Shown here in pieces: positions 45,787 to 53,788 of a stretch of DNA of 64,000 nucleotides; position 1 is the first letter of the stretch; each line of letters starts with the position of its first letter. The notes under the pieces are model-generated. The model saw only the letters and a program-made list of their open reading frames with translations, had not been told where the DNA came from and made no database searches. Source of the stretch: Lachnospiraceae bacterium (GTDB taxonomy: Bacteria > Bacillota > Clostridia > Lachnospirales > Lachnospiraceae); contig JAIKVW010000013.1 of NCBI GenBank assembly GCA_024685315.1, positions 1 to 64,000 of the forward strand, written 5' to 3'. A program made the position numbers and the translations under genes.

Positions 45787-48279
45787 TCACTCTAATATTC
45801 CGGGATCCTTTCCGAATTTCTGGTCATATCTGTACAGGAAAGTTACCATCTGCCTGCGGAGGCAGTCCCCGCCTTCCTGGAAGGTTCCCGCGTATTTGCC
45901 GGAATCGTATCCAAGGGCGATCCCGTTCTCATTTGCCCACATGATAGGCTTGTACCAGATATTATCCTCGTATTCTCCGGCGGAATTCCTGACCTTTTCA
46001 GGTACATCTGTGAAACCTGTCCCTGTATACTCAGGCTCAGGCTCCCCGGCCAGGCGCCAGAGGAACATGACTGCCTGGCGGCGCAGGCACTTGCCCTGGG
46101 GCCTGAAGGTCCCGTCGGTGTAGCCCACGGTGATTCCCTCTTCAGCTGCCCACTGGACTGCCTTATAGTAGTAGGCTGTCTCGTCGGTGACATCGGTAAA
46201 CCCGGATCCTTCCCCTGCCGGCTCAGGGCATCCCACCATCCTCCAGAGGAAGGTTACCATCTGGGCACGGGTGCACTGCCGCGCGTGTCCGAATGTCTGG
46301 AAGAACCCGGTATTTGTATTCTGGATCCCGTAAGTAATGCCTTTGTCCAGAGCCCAGTAAACCGGCTCGTACCAGAAGGTCCCTGGATCAAGGACATCTT
46401 TAAATCGGATTATCACTTCGTTTCTTGCTTCAGCATTGCCGTCTGCTGATTCTGCAACTACCGTCACTCTCCCAGCGGATTGAGCTGTAAGATGTCCTGT
46501 AACGGTATCAATGGAGGCTCTCTCTATCTTGTTTTCCTCGTCATAATAATTCTCGAGATGCCAATTGACATTTGTATTATCTGCACTTAACGGATAAACT
46601 TCCGCACTCATCTGCACCGTTTCTCCGGCAGTAACTTCAGCTTCCGAGATAGTAACCTCTTCAGCATAAACTTCCGGTTGCCCTATTATTACATGCTTTG
46701 CATTTGTACCATTTTCAGGATCATGTACTATGTATCCCCTTTCATTGTTGTCAACTTCGTATAGTTTCAGCTCTCCCCATTCAATATACCCATTTCTTGG
46801 AAGCAGTATACACTGACCTGAAGGGAAGTCAATTCCCGTCTTTGCGCTAATGGCATAATAATCCGCCTTGACATCTATGCGATCCCCATTCAGCACCGCT
46901 TTTCCATTATATGCATATATAGCAATACGCAGTGCTTCTGCCTCTACATTTCCTTCAATATCAATGCTTCCGGCAACAATCGCAAAGCCACCCATGATAT
47001 CAGTATCTGTACCTGTTGTAAGAGCGTTTACATTACCTCCGACATACAGGGGACCATCATTATAAACATAGATAGCATTCAGCCCCGCTATTACGTCTAC
47101 GTCCCCCTGAACGCTGATGCTGGTGCCACACACGATTCCATCGCTGTCGTCATTATAGGCTGTAGCTTTTACATTTCCTCCTATAATGATATCAGCAGTT
47201 ATGGACTCTACAGCCCACATAGCTCCGCTTGCTTCAAGGTTTCCATTTACATCTATTCCAGCAGCATGAATGCCTCCCTTAGCATATACATCTCCACCTG
47301 CTTTTAAATGACCGCAACTAACCCCTTCTTGTTCTCCATCTGCATAAATACTGCCTCCTACTGTAACAGGTCCGTCAGCCCAGATAGCAATACAGTCTGC
47401 GTCTGTACCAGAATCTTCTCCATGTGCAGTGGCAGTGATATTTCCACCAACGGTAATGCTTCCATCAGTAGAGCCTCCAGTGCCTCCATTATTTATTTGT
47501 ATAGCATAATTCCGTGCCTCTGCTTCAACGTCTCCTTCAATCTCCATTTTTCCTGCCCGAATAGCCACCCTGTAAACATCAGAATAATCATAAATAATTG
47601 ATTTCACGTTCCCGCTGACTTTCAAGAGCTTATACGGCGCTTCTATTCCTGTAGTTGCTGCCAATATTTCGATGTCTCCGTCAACTGTTATATCCTTTTG
47701 AGCATATATTCCAGTATCAGCTTCAATAACTACATCTCCGTAGATACTGATACTCCCGGCCCAACTTCCTCCTGCAGCGATGCCGCGTGCAGGTGTTTTA
47801 ATCTCTACATTCCCTTCAATATAAACGTTCGAGGCATAAACACCTGTACCGTAATTTACCCAATAACTTCCATCGGGAATCTCTTCACCGATATTTATAT
47901 TCACATCGCCAACAATTGTAAGGTCTCCATTAATGATTATTCCATTATATGCGTATGGACTTTCTAAACTAAGTCCCCCATTTGCGACGATATTGAGAGC
48001 CTGCCCAGAATAAATCATAGAATTATGATCAGGATCGACACCCTCCACGCCCGTAACATTATTAAGCGTGAGCGTATTCGTCTCCGGGTCATAGCTTGCC
48101 GTTCCTCCCGCAACGGGAATATCATCCTTGTTATCATCCGTTACCTGATGTTCGCCTACCCAGACAGGATAATACTCGGCAGCTTCCGCCCTGATGGCCG
48201 GATACATAATGCAAAGTGCCAGAACTAATGTCAGAACAAATCTCAATACATTACTATTCTGCTTCTGATTCATATTCAT
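45787..48279 (-). CDS. Large secreted beta-repeat surface protein with Ig-like and SLH modules
   Basis: Surface protein of 830 residues. The signal peptide (1-34, ending AEAAE) is followed by a beta-helix-like region (about 60-520) of repeats with the pattern IxVxGNVxA (for example SITVGGNITATA, DVNGNLEASG), an Ig-like domain (about 550-640, VTISEAEVTAGETVQMSAEV in part) and three SLH-like modules (about 645-825) containing CTRAQMVTFLWRM, CLRRQAVMFLWRL and CLRRQMVTFLYRY. Each module has a Cys just before the conserved Arg, which classical SLH domains lack. The last 190 residues closely match the broken protein at 2177-3801. It starts 45 bp after the sigma-54 regulator gene and has its own GAGGAT site. 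Ligand unknown. Confidence 0.85.
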   Translation of the reverse strand: MNMNQKQNSNVLRFVLTLVLALCIMYPAIRAEAAEYYPVWVGEHQVTDDNKDDIPVAGGTASYDPETNTLTLNNVTGVEGVDPDHNSMIYSGQALNIVANGGLSLESPYAYNGIIINGDLTIVGDVNINIGEEIPDGSYWVNYGTGVYASNVYIEGNVEIKTPARGIAAGGSWAGSISIYGDVVIEADTGIYAQKDITVDGDIEILAATTGIEAPYKLLKVSGNVKSIIYDYSDVYRVAIRAGKMEIEGDVEAEARNYAIQINNGGTGGSTDGSITVGGNITATAHGEDSGTDADCIAIWADGPVTVGGSIYADGEQEGVSCGHLKAGGDVYAKGGIHAAGIDVNGNLEASGAMWAVESITADIIIGGNVKATAYNDDSDGIVCGTSISVQGDVDVIAGLNAIYVYNDGPLYVGGNVNALTTGTDTDIMGGFAIVAGSIDIEGNVEAEALRIAIYAYNGKAVLNGDRIDVKADYYAISAKTGIDFPSGQCILLPRNGYIEWGELKLYEVDNNERGYIVHDPENGTNAKHVIIGQPEVYAEEVTISEAEVTAGETVQMSAEVYPLSADNTNVNWHLENYYDEENKIERASIDTVTGHLTAQSAGRVTVVAESADGNAEARNEVIIRFKDVLDPGTFWYEPVYWALDKGITYGIQNTNTGFFQTFGHARQCTRAQMVTFLWRMVGCPEPAGEGSGFTDVTDETAYYYKAVQWAAEEGITVGYTDGTFRPQGKCLRRQAVMFLWRLAGEPEPEYTGTGFTDVPEKVRNSAGEYEDNIWYKPIMWANENGIALGYDSGKYAGTFQEGGDCLRRQMVTFLYRYDQKFGKDPGILE

Positions 48280-48324
48280 GGTCTATCCTCAATTTTTCCA
48301 AATTAGCTTCAATGCGTATCTGCA

Positions 48325-49774
48325 TCACTCGCCCTGTCCCTGCTTCAACTCGATATTATATTTTTTTAATTTTCTGACTACGGTGGACTGGTTTACCCCG
48401 AGAAGCTTTGCCATCTCGTAGGTACTGCTGCAACGGGTGGTAAGGTAGGTCAGAAGGCTGCTTTCCATCCCGTTCATGTAGTTCTCCGGCGAAAACCCTT
48501 CCGCCGATATGCCCGGCTTCATGTCGAACCCGATGATGCCCGGATCCGACTCCGGGACGTAGTCCTTCAAGTCCATCACGACCTCGTCCCTGTCGCTCAG
48601 CATGACCCCGCGCTCTATAAAATTCCGGAGCTCCCGCACATTTCCCGGCCATCCGTACTCCAGAAGGAACTTGTAGGAGTCCGCGGACAGGAGATTGTCC
48701 CCCCGTTTTCCCGGCAGATCTCCTCCAGGAAATAATTCGCCAGCGGCACTATATCATCGATCCGGTTCCTGAGGGGCGGGATCACCAGGGAAATAAAATT
48801 AAGCCTGTAGTACAGGTCCTGCCTGAACTCTCCCTTTTCGCAGAGCCCCTGGAGAGATTCATTTGCCGCGGCTATCAGCCGGAAATCCACCAGTTTCTCC
48901 TGATGCGATCCGACTTTTCTGACCTTGTGGGATTCCAGCACGCGCAGCAGCTTCCCCTGGGCCGACATGGGGAGCGAATTGATTTCGTCAAGGAAGAGCG
49001 TTCCGCCGTCAGAGGCCTCGATAATGCCGATCTTCCCGGACTTCGCGGCCCTGTGAAAGAACCCGCCTCGTACCCGAACAGCTCGGACTCGATCAGGTTG
49101 TCCGTAAGCTCGGCGCAGTTTATGGCGTTAAAGGGCCGATCCTTCCTGGCGCTCAGGCTGTGGATGAACTGGGCCAGCGCCCCCTTTCCGGTCCCGGTCT
49201 CCCCGCTTATCAGGATAGAACTGTTCGTATCCGCCGCCTTCCCGGCGATACTTACCAGCCTGCGCATCGGAGCGGAATTCATGATAAAAACCGGCTCCTT
49301 CGGCCTTCCGGTCTCCGGCTGCGGGGAGGCCTTCCAGATGCCGAGCTCATTTACCAGCGGGAAAACGATAGCCAGGATATGGGAGATGCTTCCGTCGTCT
49401 CCGAACATAGGTATCCCCATGGTGATCTGGTGGTAATTTCTTCCGGTCACGATCATGGTGTCCTGGAAGATTGACGCCGAGGTACGGGTCTTCATGACCT
49501 GCTCGTAAATGCTGGGATTAAAGGTATGCCTGATGCTGCGCACATTCAGGCCCAGCCACTTTTTTCTCGGATTCTCGGTGTAGTCCACAAAAGCATTGTT
49601 GACGAACATGAACTGTCCGTCCGAGCCCAGGACATAAGCCGGATAGTTCGAGTTCCAGATCACATCCATCACCTTGGCCGCGCTGCCTTTATCGGAAATA
49701 TTATCGAGCAGGAACTGCTCCCCCCCGGGATCTGTCTTCTGCCATGCTGTCTCCCTCCGTAATTCAGTTTTCAT
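48325..49774 (-). pseudogene. PAS/sigma-54-dependent activator, frame broken twice in G tracts
   Basis: The three frame pieces together encode about 483 residues: a PAS sensor domain (about 33-130, AYVLGSDGQFMFVNNAFV), an AAA+ sigma-54 interaction domain (Walker A GETGTGKG, GSFTGA loop, Walker B TLFLDEINSL, sensor LRNRIDDIVPLANYF) and a C-terminal helix-turn-helix (STYEMAKLLGVNQSTVVRKL). One base is missing in the G run at 49049-49051 (directly in the GAFTGA-type loop) and another in the G run at 48699-48704. Restoring one G in each gives a normal protein. Either the gene is decaying or the assembly undercounts G runs. It faces the sigma-54 promoter at 49873, its likely target. Confidence 0.85.
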
Positions 49775-49872
49775 TATAGCACACGGGGCGGGGACGGCGC
49801 ACCCCGGGCAAGCCTTAATTATTTCGGTCCGGCCCCGGATCCGGCACGCACCTCCCTCCTGTCCCCAGGATC

Positions 49873-49888
49873 TGGCACGGTTGTTGCT
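49873..49888 (+). promoter_or_regulatory. Sigma-54 promoter of the BKACE operon
   Basis: TGGCAC (49873-49878), five bases, then TTGCT (49884-49888) matches the -24/-12 consensus TGGCAC-N5-TTGC exactly. Upstream, a palindromic CCGGATCCGG near 49835-49846 could be the activator site. The divergent gene encodes a sigma-54 activator. Confidence 0.85.
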
Positions 49889-49943
49889 AAATAATCTATA
49901 ATGAAAACGTCAACACACTTACTGCAGGAGGTAATAATTCGCT

Positions 49944-50106
49944 ATGCGGTCAAAAGTAGTTTCTCTCTCTGAGGCTGTCTCGCAGATAAGCTCTGCCTTG
50001 CCTCGCAGCATTCAGGCTCGAGTTTAAGCAGATCATCCCTTACGGCTTCATGATGTGTTTAATTTCATCGATCGTAACTATCCTGTTTGCACTGTTCCTG
50101 TATTAA
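49944..50106 (+). pseudogene. Remnants of a CoA-transferase start and a transporter end
   Basis: Two overlapping scraps follow the sigma-54 promoter. The first (49944-50027) begins with ATG after AGGAGG and reads MRSKVVSLSEAVSQI, then a short unrelated tail and stop; the opening resembles the N-terminus of acetate/butyrate CoA-transferase alpha subunits. The second (49990-50106, another frame) ends with FKQIIPYGFMMCLISSIV followed by a hydrophobic stretch, like the last helix of a transporter. CoA-transferase and acid-transporter genes commonly neighbour BKACE genes, so an internal deletion that fused both ends is a good explanation. The similarity is short and judged by eye; a leader peptide is an alternative. 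Confidence 0.45.
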
Positions 50107-50130
50107 AGAAGTCTTTGAGAGGAGGGAAAT

Positions 50131-51000
50131 ATGTCTGATAAGGTTATTATCACAGCTGCTTTGACCGGAACCAGTACCCCGGTATCTCTTAATCCCAACC
50201 TTCCCGCTACCCCTGAGAGGATAGCTGAAGATGCTTACAACTGCTGGAAAGCAGGCGCTGCTATCGTCCATCTTCACATGAGGGACGCAAACGGCAAGGG
50301 CGTTTTTGACGTAGAAATGTTCAGAAAGACCATTGAGCTCATCCGTGCTCACGAAGACTGCGATGTGGTCATTAACTGCACCTCTTCCGGCCAGCGCGGC
50401 GGAGTTGACGAAATGGGAAGCACTATTCCTGTAGAAGGCCCTAAGAGAATGGAACATTTCCAGCAGCTCGACGGAATTGAGATCGGTTCCATGGACTGCG
50501 GCACATTCAACTGGATGCCAAACTACATCTTTATCAACTCTCCAAACTTCCTTCGCGAGCTCGGAAAAGTATATAATGAAAGAGGCATCAAGCCTGAGAT
50601 CGAAGTTTTCGACGTCAGTATGATGAACTGCGCTAAAGCCCTTATTAAAGAGGGGATCATAAAGACCCCTGCTCACTTCCAGTTCTGCCTCGGAGCTCCC
50701 GGCGGAATGGAAGCAACAGTAGACAACCTTCAGTTCTTACTTAAAAACCTTCCTGAAGGCTCTACCTGGTCCGCATTCGGAACTTCCAAGAACCACCTTC
50801 CTATCCTGTTCGCTGCTCTCGCCCTCGACGGACATATCCGCGTAGGCCTTGAGGACAATGTCTACTATTCAAAGGGCGTTCTTGCTACCAACCAGATGCT
50901 GGTAGAAAGGGCCGTCAAAGCAGTAGAATTGTTTGGAAAGAAAGTAGCTACCCCTTCGGAAGCGAGGGAAATGCTGGGAATTCCGCAGCTTAACCGTTAA
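50131..51000 (+). CDS. kce: Beta-keto acid cleavage enzyme (3-keto-5-aminohexanoate cleavage family)
   Basis: Zinc enzyme of the BKACE (DUF849) family, 289 residues. It condenses a beta-keto acid with acetyl-CoA to give acetoacetate and a new CoA ester; the founding member acts in lysine fermentation. The zinc ligands are visible as HLH (His47, His49) and Glu241 in GLEDNVYYSKG; INCTSSG (81-87) and SMDCGTFNW are further family motifs. The true substrate is not evident because kamA/kdd-type neighbours are missing. GAGGAGGG precedes the ATG. Codon use is that of a well-expressed gene. Transcription is probably from the sigma-54 promoter at 49873. Confidence 0.9.
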   Translation: MSDKVIITAALTGTSTPVSLNPNLPATPERIAEDAYNCWKAGAAIVHLHMRDANGKGVFDVEMFRKTIELIRAHEDCDVVINCTSSGQRGGVDEMGSTIPVEGPKRMEHFQQLDGIEIGSMDCGTFNWMPNYIFINSPNFLRELGKVYNERGIKPEIEVFDVSMMNCAKALIKEGIIKTPAHFQFCLGAPGGMEATVDNLQFLLKNLPEGSTWSAFGTSKNHLPILFAALALDGHIRVGLEDNVYYSKGVLATNQMLVERAVKAVELFGKKVATPSEAREMLGIPQLNR

Positions 51001-51021
51001 AAACTGCTTTACTCACAACTC

Positions 51022-51057
51022 AGGCCGTGGCGGCAATATTACATGCCGCCACGGCCT
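51022..51057. terminator. Strong hairpin after the BKACE gene
   Basis: A perfect 13-bp stem, AGGCCGTGGCGGC with GCCGCCACGGCCT, around a 10-base loop. The flanking T content is low, but the stem is very stable and may work in both directions. Confidence 0.75.
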
Positions 51058-51104
51058 TATGAGATAAGCTGAAAAGCCCTGTGACTCGAGGAATTATTTT
51101 AGAA

Positions 51105-51179
51105 ATGAAAAAAGGAAGTTGGCTTTTAACCTTTTCGATAATAATACTAATAGTTCTACTATATTTTCTTCTTGGCTGA
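51105..51179 (+). CDS. 24-residue hydrophobic peptide (possible type I toxin)
   Basis: The frame reads MKKGSWLLTFSIIILIVLLY and then FLLG: two Lys, then one continuous hydrophobic helix, the layout of small membrane toxins. A GAGG lies 13-16 bases upstream, which is far for a ribosome site. On the opposite strand a promoter (51202-51230) points through this frame towards the hairpin at 51022-51057, which would give an antisense RNA. It does not match a toxin family I know. It could also be chance in an AT-rich gap. Confidence 0.3.
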   Translation: MKKGSWLLTFSIIILIVLLYFLLG

Positions 51180-51201
51180 CCGCCTCTTAAATGTCATAGT
51201 C

Positions 51202-51230
51202 ATTATACAACATCTTTCAAATATGCGCAA
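51202..51230 (-). promoter_or_regulatory. Possible antisense promoter over the 24-residue peptide
   Basis: TTGCGC (51225-51230) and TATAAT (51202-51207) with a 17-bp spacer on the minus strand. No minus-strand gene follows within the gap, so its product would be a non-coding RNA of about 150-180 nt. Confidence 0.4.
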
Positions 51231-51312
51231 CTTTATCTTACATTTATGCCGCGTTTTGTTTTACAAATTTGTGGGTCATGCAGATTGTGACCGATTCCTC
51301 AATAACGCAAAG

Positions 51313-51352
51313 ACCGGTGAGATCCTCCGCAGATCCCACCGGTTCCTTTTTA
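51313..51352. terminator. Terminator after the SpaA-like gene
   Basis: ACCGGTGAGATC pairs with GATCCCACCGGT (one mismatch), with TCCTTTTT on plus and TCTTTG on minus. It serves the minus-strand gene ending at 51350 and could also stop the short plus-strand transcript. Confidence 0.7.
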
Positions 51353-51892
51353 CTTAGTAAACTCTTTATCCTTCCTATCTGACCGCCTCTTAAAGAAGAT
51401 CAGGCCGGCCGCCCCCGCCGCGATGACCACGATCAGAGGTACCAGTATTGACCGGTTTCCGTCTTCGGCCGCCTGCTGCGCCTCGATCGCTGCCGGGACA
51501 TTATTATTCGCCTCTGCCGCGATCTCAACGGTCTCCCCGCTTTTCGTCACGGAGAAGGTATAGCCGCCCTGTCCGATGCTTTTGTAGTCTCCGGGAACCA
51601 GCTCCGGCAGGATAGTGTAAGTGCCCTCTGCCAGGTCTTCATACTCATACACGCCTTCCGATGTCTCTGTCAGCTCTCCGAGGCGCTCTCCGGATTCGCT
51701 GTAAAGTCCGAGTACGGCGCCCGTCAGCAGCGTTTCGGGATCATTCTCGCCTGTGAGCGTGACTATTACACTGCCGCTGTATCTGATGCTGTCTGCTGCC
51801 GCTTTCGGGGAGGCAAATGCCGCTGTCTTAAAAGCAAATACCATCGCTGCCGCAAGCAGCATACATGTCAGCAATTTGAGGTTCTTCTTCAT
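51350..51892 (-). CDS. Secreted, membrane-anchored SpaA/Cna-B-like surface protein
   Basis: A 180-residue protein with a signal peptide (1-28, ending AFAS), one prealbumin-like (SpaA/Cna-B) domain of about 75 residues (GAVLGLYSESGERLGEL, VYEYEDLAEGTYTI), a short linker, a transmembrane helix (about 147-167) and a basic tail (KRRSDRKDK). The layout is that of pilin-like or MSCRAMM proteins, but the LPXTG motif is absent, so it is held by its membrane helix rather than by sortase. GGAGCGGAGGG precedes the ATG. Function unknown. Confidence 0.75.
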   Translation of the reverse strand: MKKNLKLLTCMLLAAAMVFAFKTAAFASPKAAADSIRYSGSVIVTLTGENDPETLLTGAVLGLYSESGERLGELTETSEGVYEYEDLAEGTYTILPELVPGDYKSIGQGGYTFSVTKSGETVEIAAEANNNVPAAIEAQQAAEDGNRSILVPLIVVIAAGAAGLIFFKRRSDRKDKEFTK

Positions 51893-51956
51893 TACAGTTC
51901 CCTCCGCTCCTAAGTCCTTACATGATCATTTTACCAGAATTCCGCGTATTATCAAT

Positions 51957-51996
51957 TTAAAAAGGGCGGATCAGATGATCTCCCTGATCCGCCTTT
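51957..51996 (-). terminator. Terminator overlapping the end of the thiamine ABC operon
   Basis: GGCGGATCAG and CTGATCCGCC (51965-51974 and 51984-51993) form the stem; on the minus strand it is followed by CCTTTTT. The stop codon of the ATPase gene lies in the stem. Confidence 0.85.
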
Positions 51997-52723
51997 TGTA
52001 TGCCAGAAATTCTTCCGACAGCATATAGTCCCTGTCCCTCGGCTTCGGAGTCTCGATAATGATCTCGTCCGAGATCACCGCCGGACGGCCTTTCATGATG
52101 TAAATGCGGTCCGACAGAAGGATCGCCTCATCAATATCATGAGTGATAAACAGCGTCGACAGCCGAATCTCCTCCATGACCTTCAGGTACCATTCCTGGA
52201 CTGAGGTCCGCGTAAGCGTATCCAGCGCGCTGAAGGGCTCGTCCAGCAGCGCTACCTTGTTGCCGCACAGCCAGGTGCGGAGCAGGGCTGCCCGCTGCCG
52301 CATGCCGCCGGAGAGCTGCGCGGGATACTTTTCTTCCGTCCCTTCAAGCCCGAACTGCCCGAAATACGAACGCGCCTTTTCCCGCGCCTCAGCCTTGCGG
52401 ACACCGCTCAGGATGAGAGGGAGAGCAACATTGTCCTGGATCGTCTTATGCGGGAGCAGCATGTCTTTCTGAAGCATATAGCTTAGATGGCCGGTCTCCC
52501 CGGTAATGTCCCGGAAGGAAGGCTCTCCATCCGCCAGCTCTACTGAGCCGCTGTCCGGCCGGATCAGGCCGGACAGCACGTTAAAAAGCGTAGTCTTCCC
52601 AACGCCGCTGACGCCGAGGATACAGACCAGCTCCCCGTCCGCCAGACGGATATTGATATCGCCCAGGACCTGCTTGTCGCTGTACGACTTCGCAACGTGA
52701 TTCGCTCTTAGAACATCCGCCAT
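51971..52723 (-). CDS. thiZ: ABC transporter ATPase for thiamine precursor (ThiZ-like)
   Basis: ATPase of 250 residues. Walker A GVSGVGKTT (37-45), the signature LSGGMRQRAALLR, Walker B VALLDEPFSALD and the H-loop THDIDEA are present. It belongs to the TauB/SsuB/ThiZ group; the thiamine role comes from the TPP riboswitch and the thiamine-binding protein upstream in the same operon. It starts three bases after the binding-protein gene, with GGAG inside that gene's end. Confidence 0.85.
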   Translation of the reverse strand: MADVLRANHVAKSYSDKQVLGDINIRLADGELVCILGVSGVGKTTLFNVLSGLIRPDSGSVELADGEPSFRDITGETGHLSYMLQKDMLLPHKTIQDNVALPLILSGVRKAEAREKARSYFGQFGLEGTEEKYPAQLSGGMRQRAALLRTWLCGNKVALLDEPFSALDTLTRTSVQEWYLKVMEEIRLSTLFITHDIDEAILLSDRIYIMKGRPAVISDEIIIETPKPRDRDYMLSEEFLAYKRRIREII

Positions 52724-52726
52724 GCC

Positions 52727-53776
52727 TTACTCCGGAAGATAATCGTTGGTGAAACCGGTGCCTGCGGGGATCTCATCCGAGAGGCCGTTTTCATAAAGCC
52801 ACGCGTAAAATGCGTCCCAGCGGGAAGGGTCGATATAGCCCCACTGCTCCACTTCGGCCTTGTACTGGTCAGCCAGCCACTCCTGGCTCTCGGTCACCAT
52901 GTCAAGATCCAGCTCCGGCACCGCGTCGCAAAGGATCTTTGCCGCCGTATCCGGATCTGCGATCGCGAATTCATAGCCTTTGGCTGTTGCCGCCAGGAAA
53001 GCTTTTGCGGTTTCCGGATCTTCCTCAAGGAATCCTGTGTTGGCAACAAATACCGGGCTGTAGTAGTCAAATTCCGGGGTAATATCCTTGAAATAGATCA
53101 TATTGGTGTCAAGTCCGGCGCGCTCTGTCGCAATACCGTCCCAGGCATAATAGATCCATACCGCGTCAATGTCCTGCTGGAGCGCGCTCACAACGTCCGT
53201 GATGTACTCAGGGATCAGGTTGACCTTGGAAAAATCTCCGCCGTCAGCCTCCACGATATTCTGGATCATTGCCTTCTCGGTCGGAAGGTCCCAGGTCGCG
53301 TAGTTCTTGCCTTCAAGTCCCTTCGGGGTGTCGATGCCGTCTTCCTTCAGAGAAACGATTCCTGAAGTATTGTGCTGGATAATCGCCGCGACCGCCACGA
53401 CCGGGATCTCATCCTCGGAAGTGAAGACCGGGGTCAGATAATCCTGGAAATCAATGCCGAACTGCGCTTTTCCGGAAGCCACCATCATAGTCGCGCCGTC
53501 TTCAGGCGGCTGGATCACGTTCACAGAGAGCCCTGCTTCTTCATAATAGCCCTCTTCGATCGCCACATAAATACCGGTGTGATTTGTGTTGGGAGTCCAG
53601 TCCAGGACCAGGGTGATCTCTTTCAGTTCCTCCGGCGCTCCGCTTTCCTCCTCAGCGGATTCAGCCGAGGTTTCTGCGCTAGAAGCCGGTGCTGCCGACG
53701 AACTTGAGCTGCTGCAGGCTGCAAAGCTCATCACAAATGCCGCCGCGAGACTCATTACCAATACTCTTTTCTTCAT
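52727..53776 (-). CDS. thiY: NMT1/THI5-like substrate-binding lipoprotein (ThiY-like)
   Basis: Lipoprotein of 349 residues, lipobox SFAAC (Cys21), then a Ser/Ala/Glu-rich linker. The NMT1/THI5 fold begins EITLVLDWTPNTNHTGIYVA in part, the hallmark of proteins binding the thiamine pyrimidine (formylaminopyrimidine or HMP). I choose the ATG at 53776, with AAGGAG upstream; a GTG three codons earlier is less likely. It sits between the permease and ATPase genes of the operon. Confidence 0.88.
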   Translation of the reverse strand: MKKRVLVMSLAAAFVMSFAACSSSSSSAAPASSAETSAESAEEESGAPEELKEITLVLDWTPNTNHTGIYVAIEEGYYEEAGLSVNVIQPPEDGATMMVASGKAQFGIDFQDYLTPVFTSEDEIPVVAVAAIIQHNTSGIVSLKEDGIDTPKGLEGKNYATWDLPTEKAMIQNIVEADGGDFSKVNLIPEYITDVVSALQQDIDAVWIYYAWDGIATERAGLDTNMIYFKDITPEFDYYSPVFVANTGFLEEDPETAKAFLAATAKGYEFAIADPDTAAKILCDAVPELDLDMVTESQEWLADQYKAEVEQWGYIDPSRWDAFYAWLYENGLSDEIPAGTGFTNDYLPE

Positions 53777-53788
53777 ATCATTCACTCC

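Noticed and set aside
44654..46123. 489-codon open frame on the plus strand
   Set aside because: It is the complement of metG and the end of the surface-protein gene; both minus-strand genes are certain.
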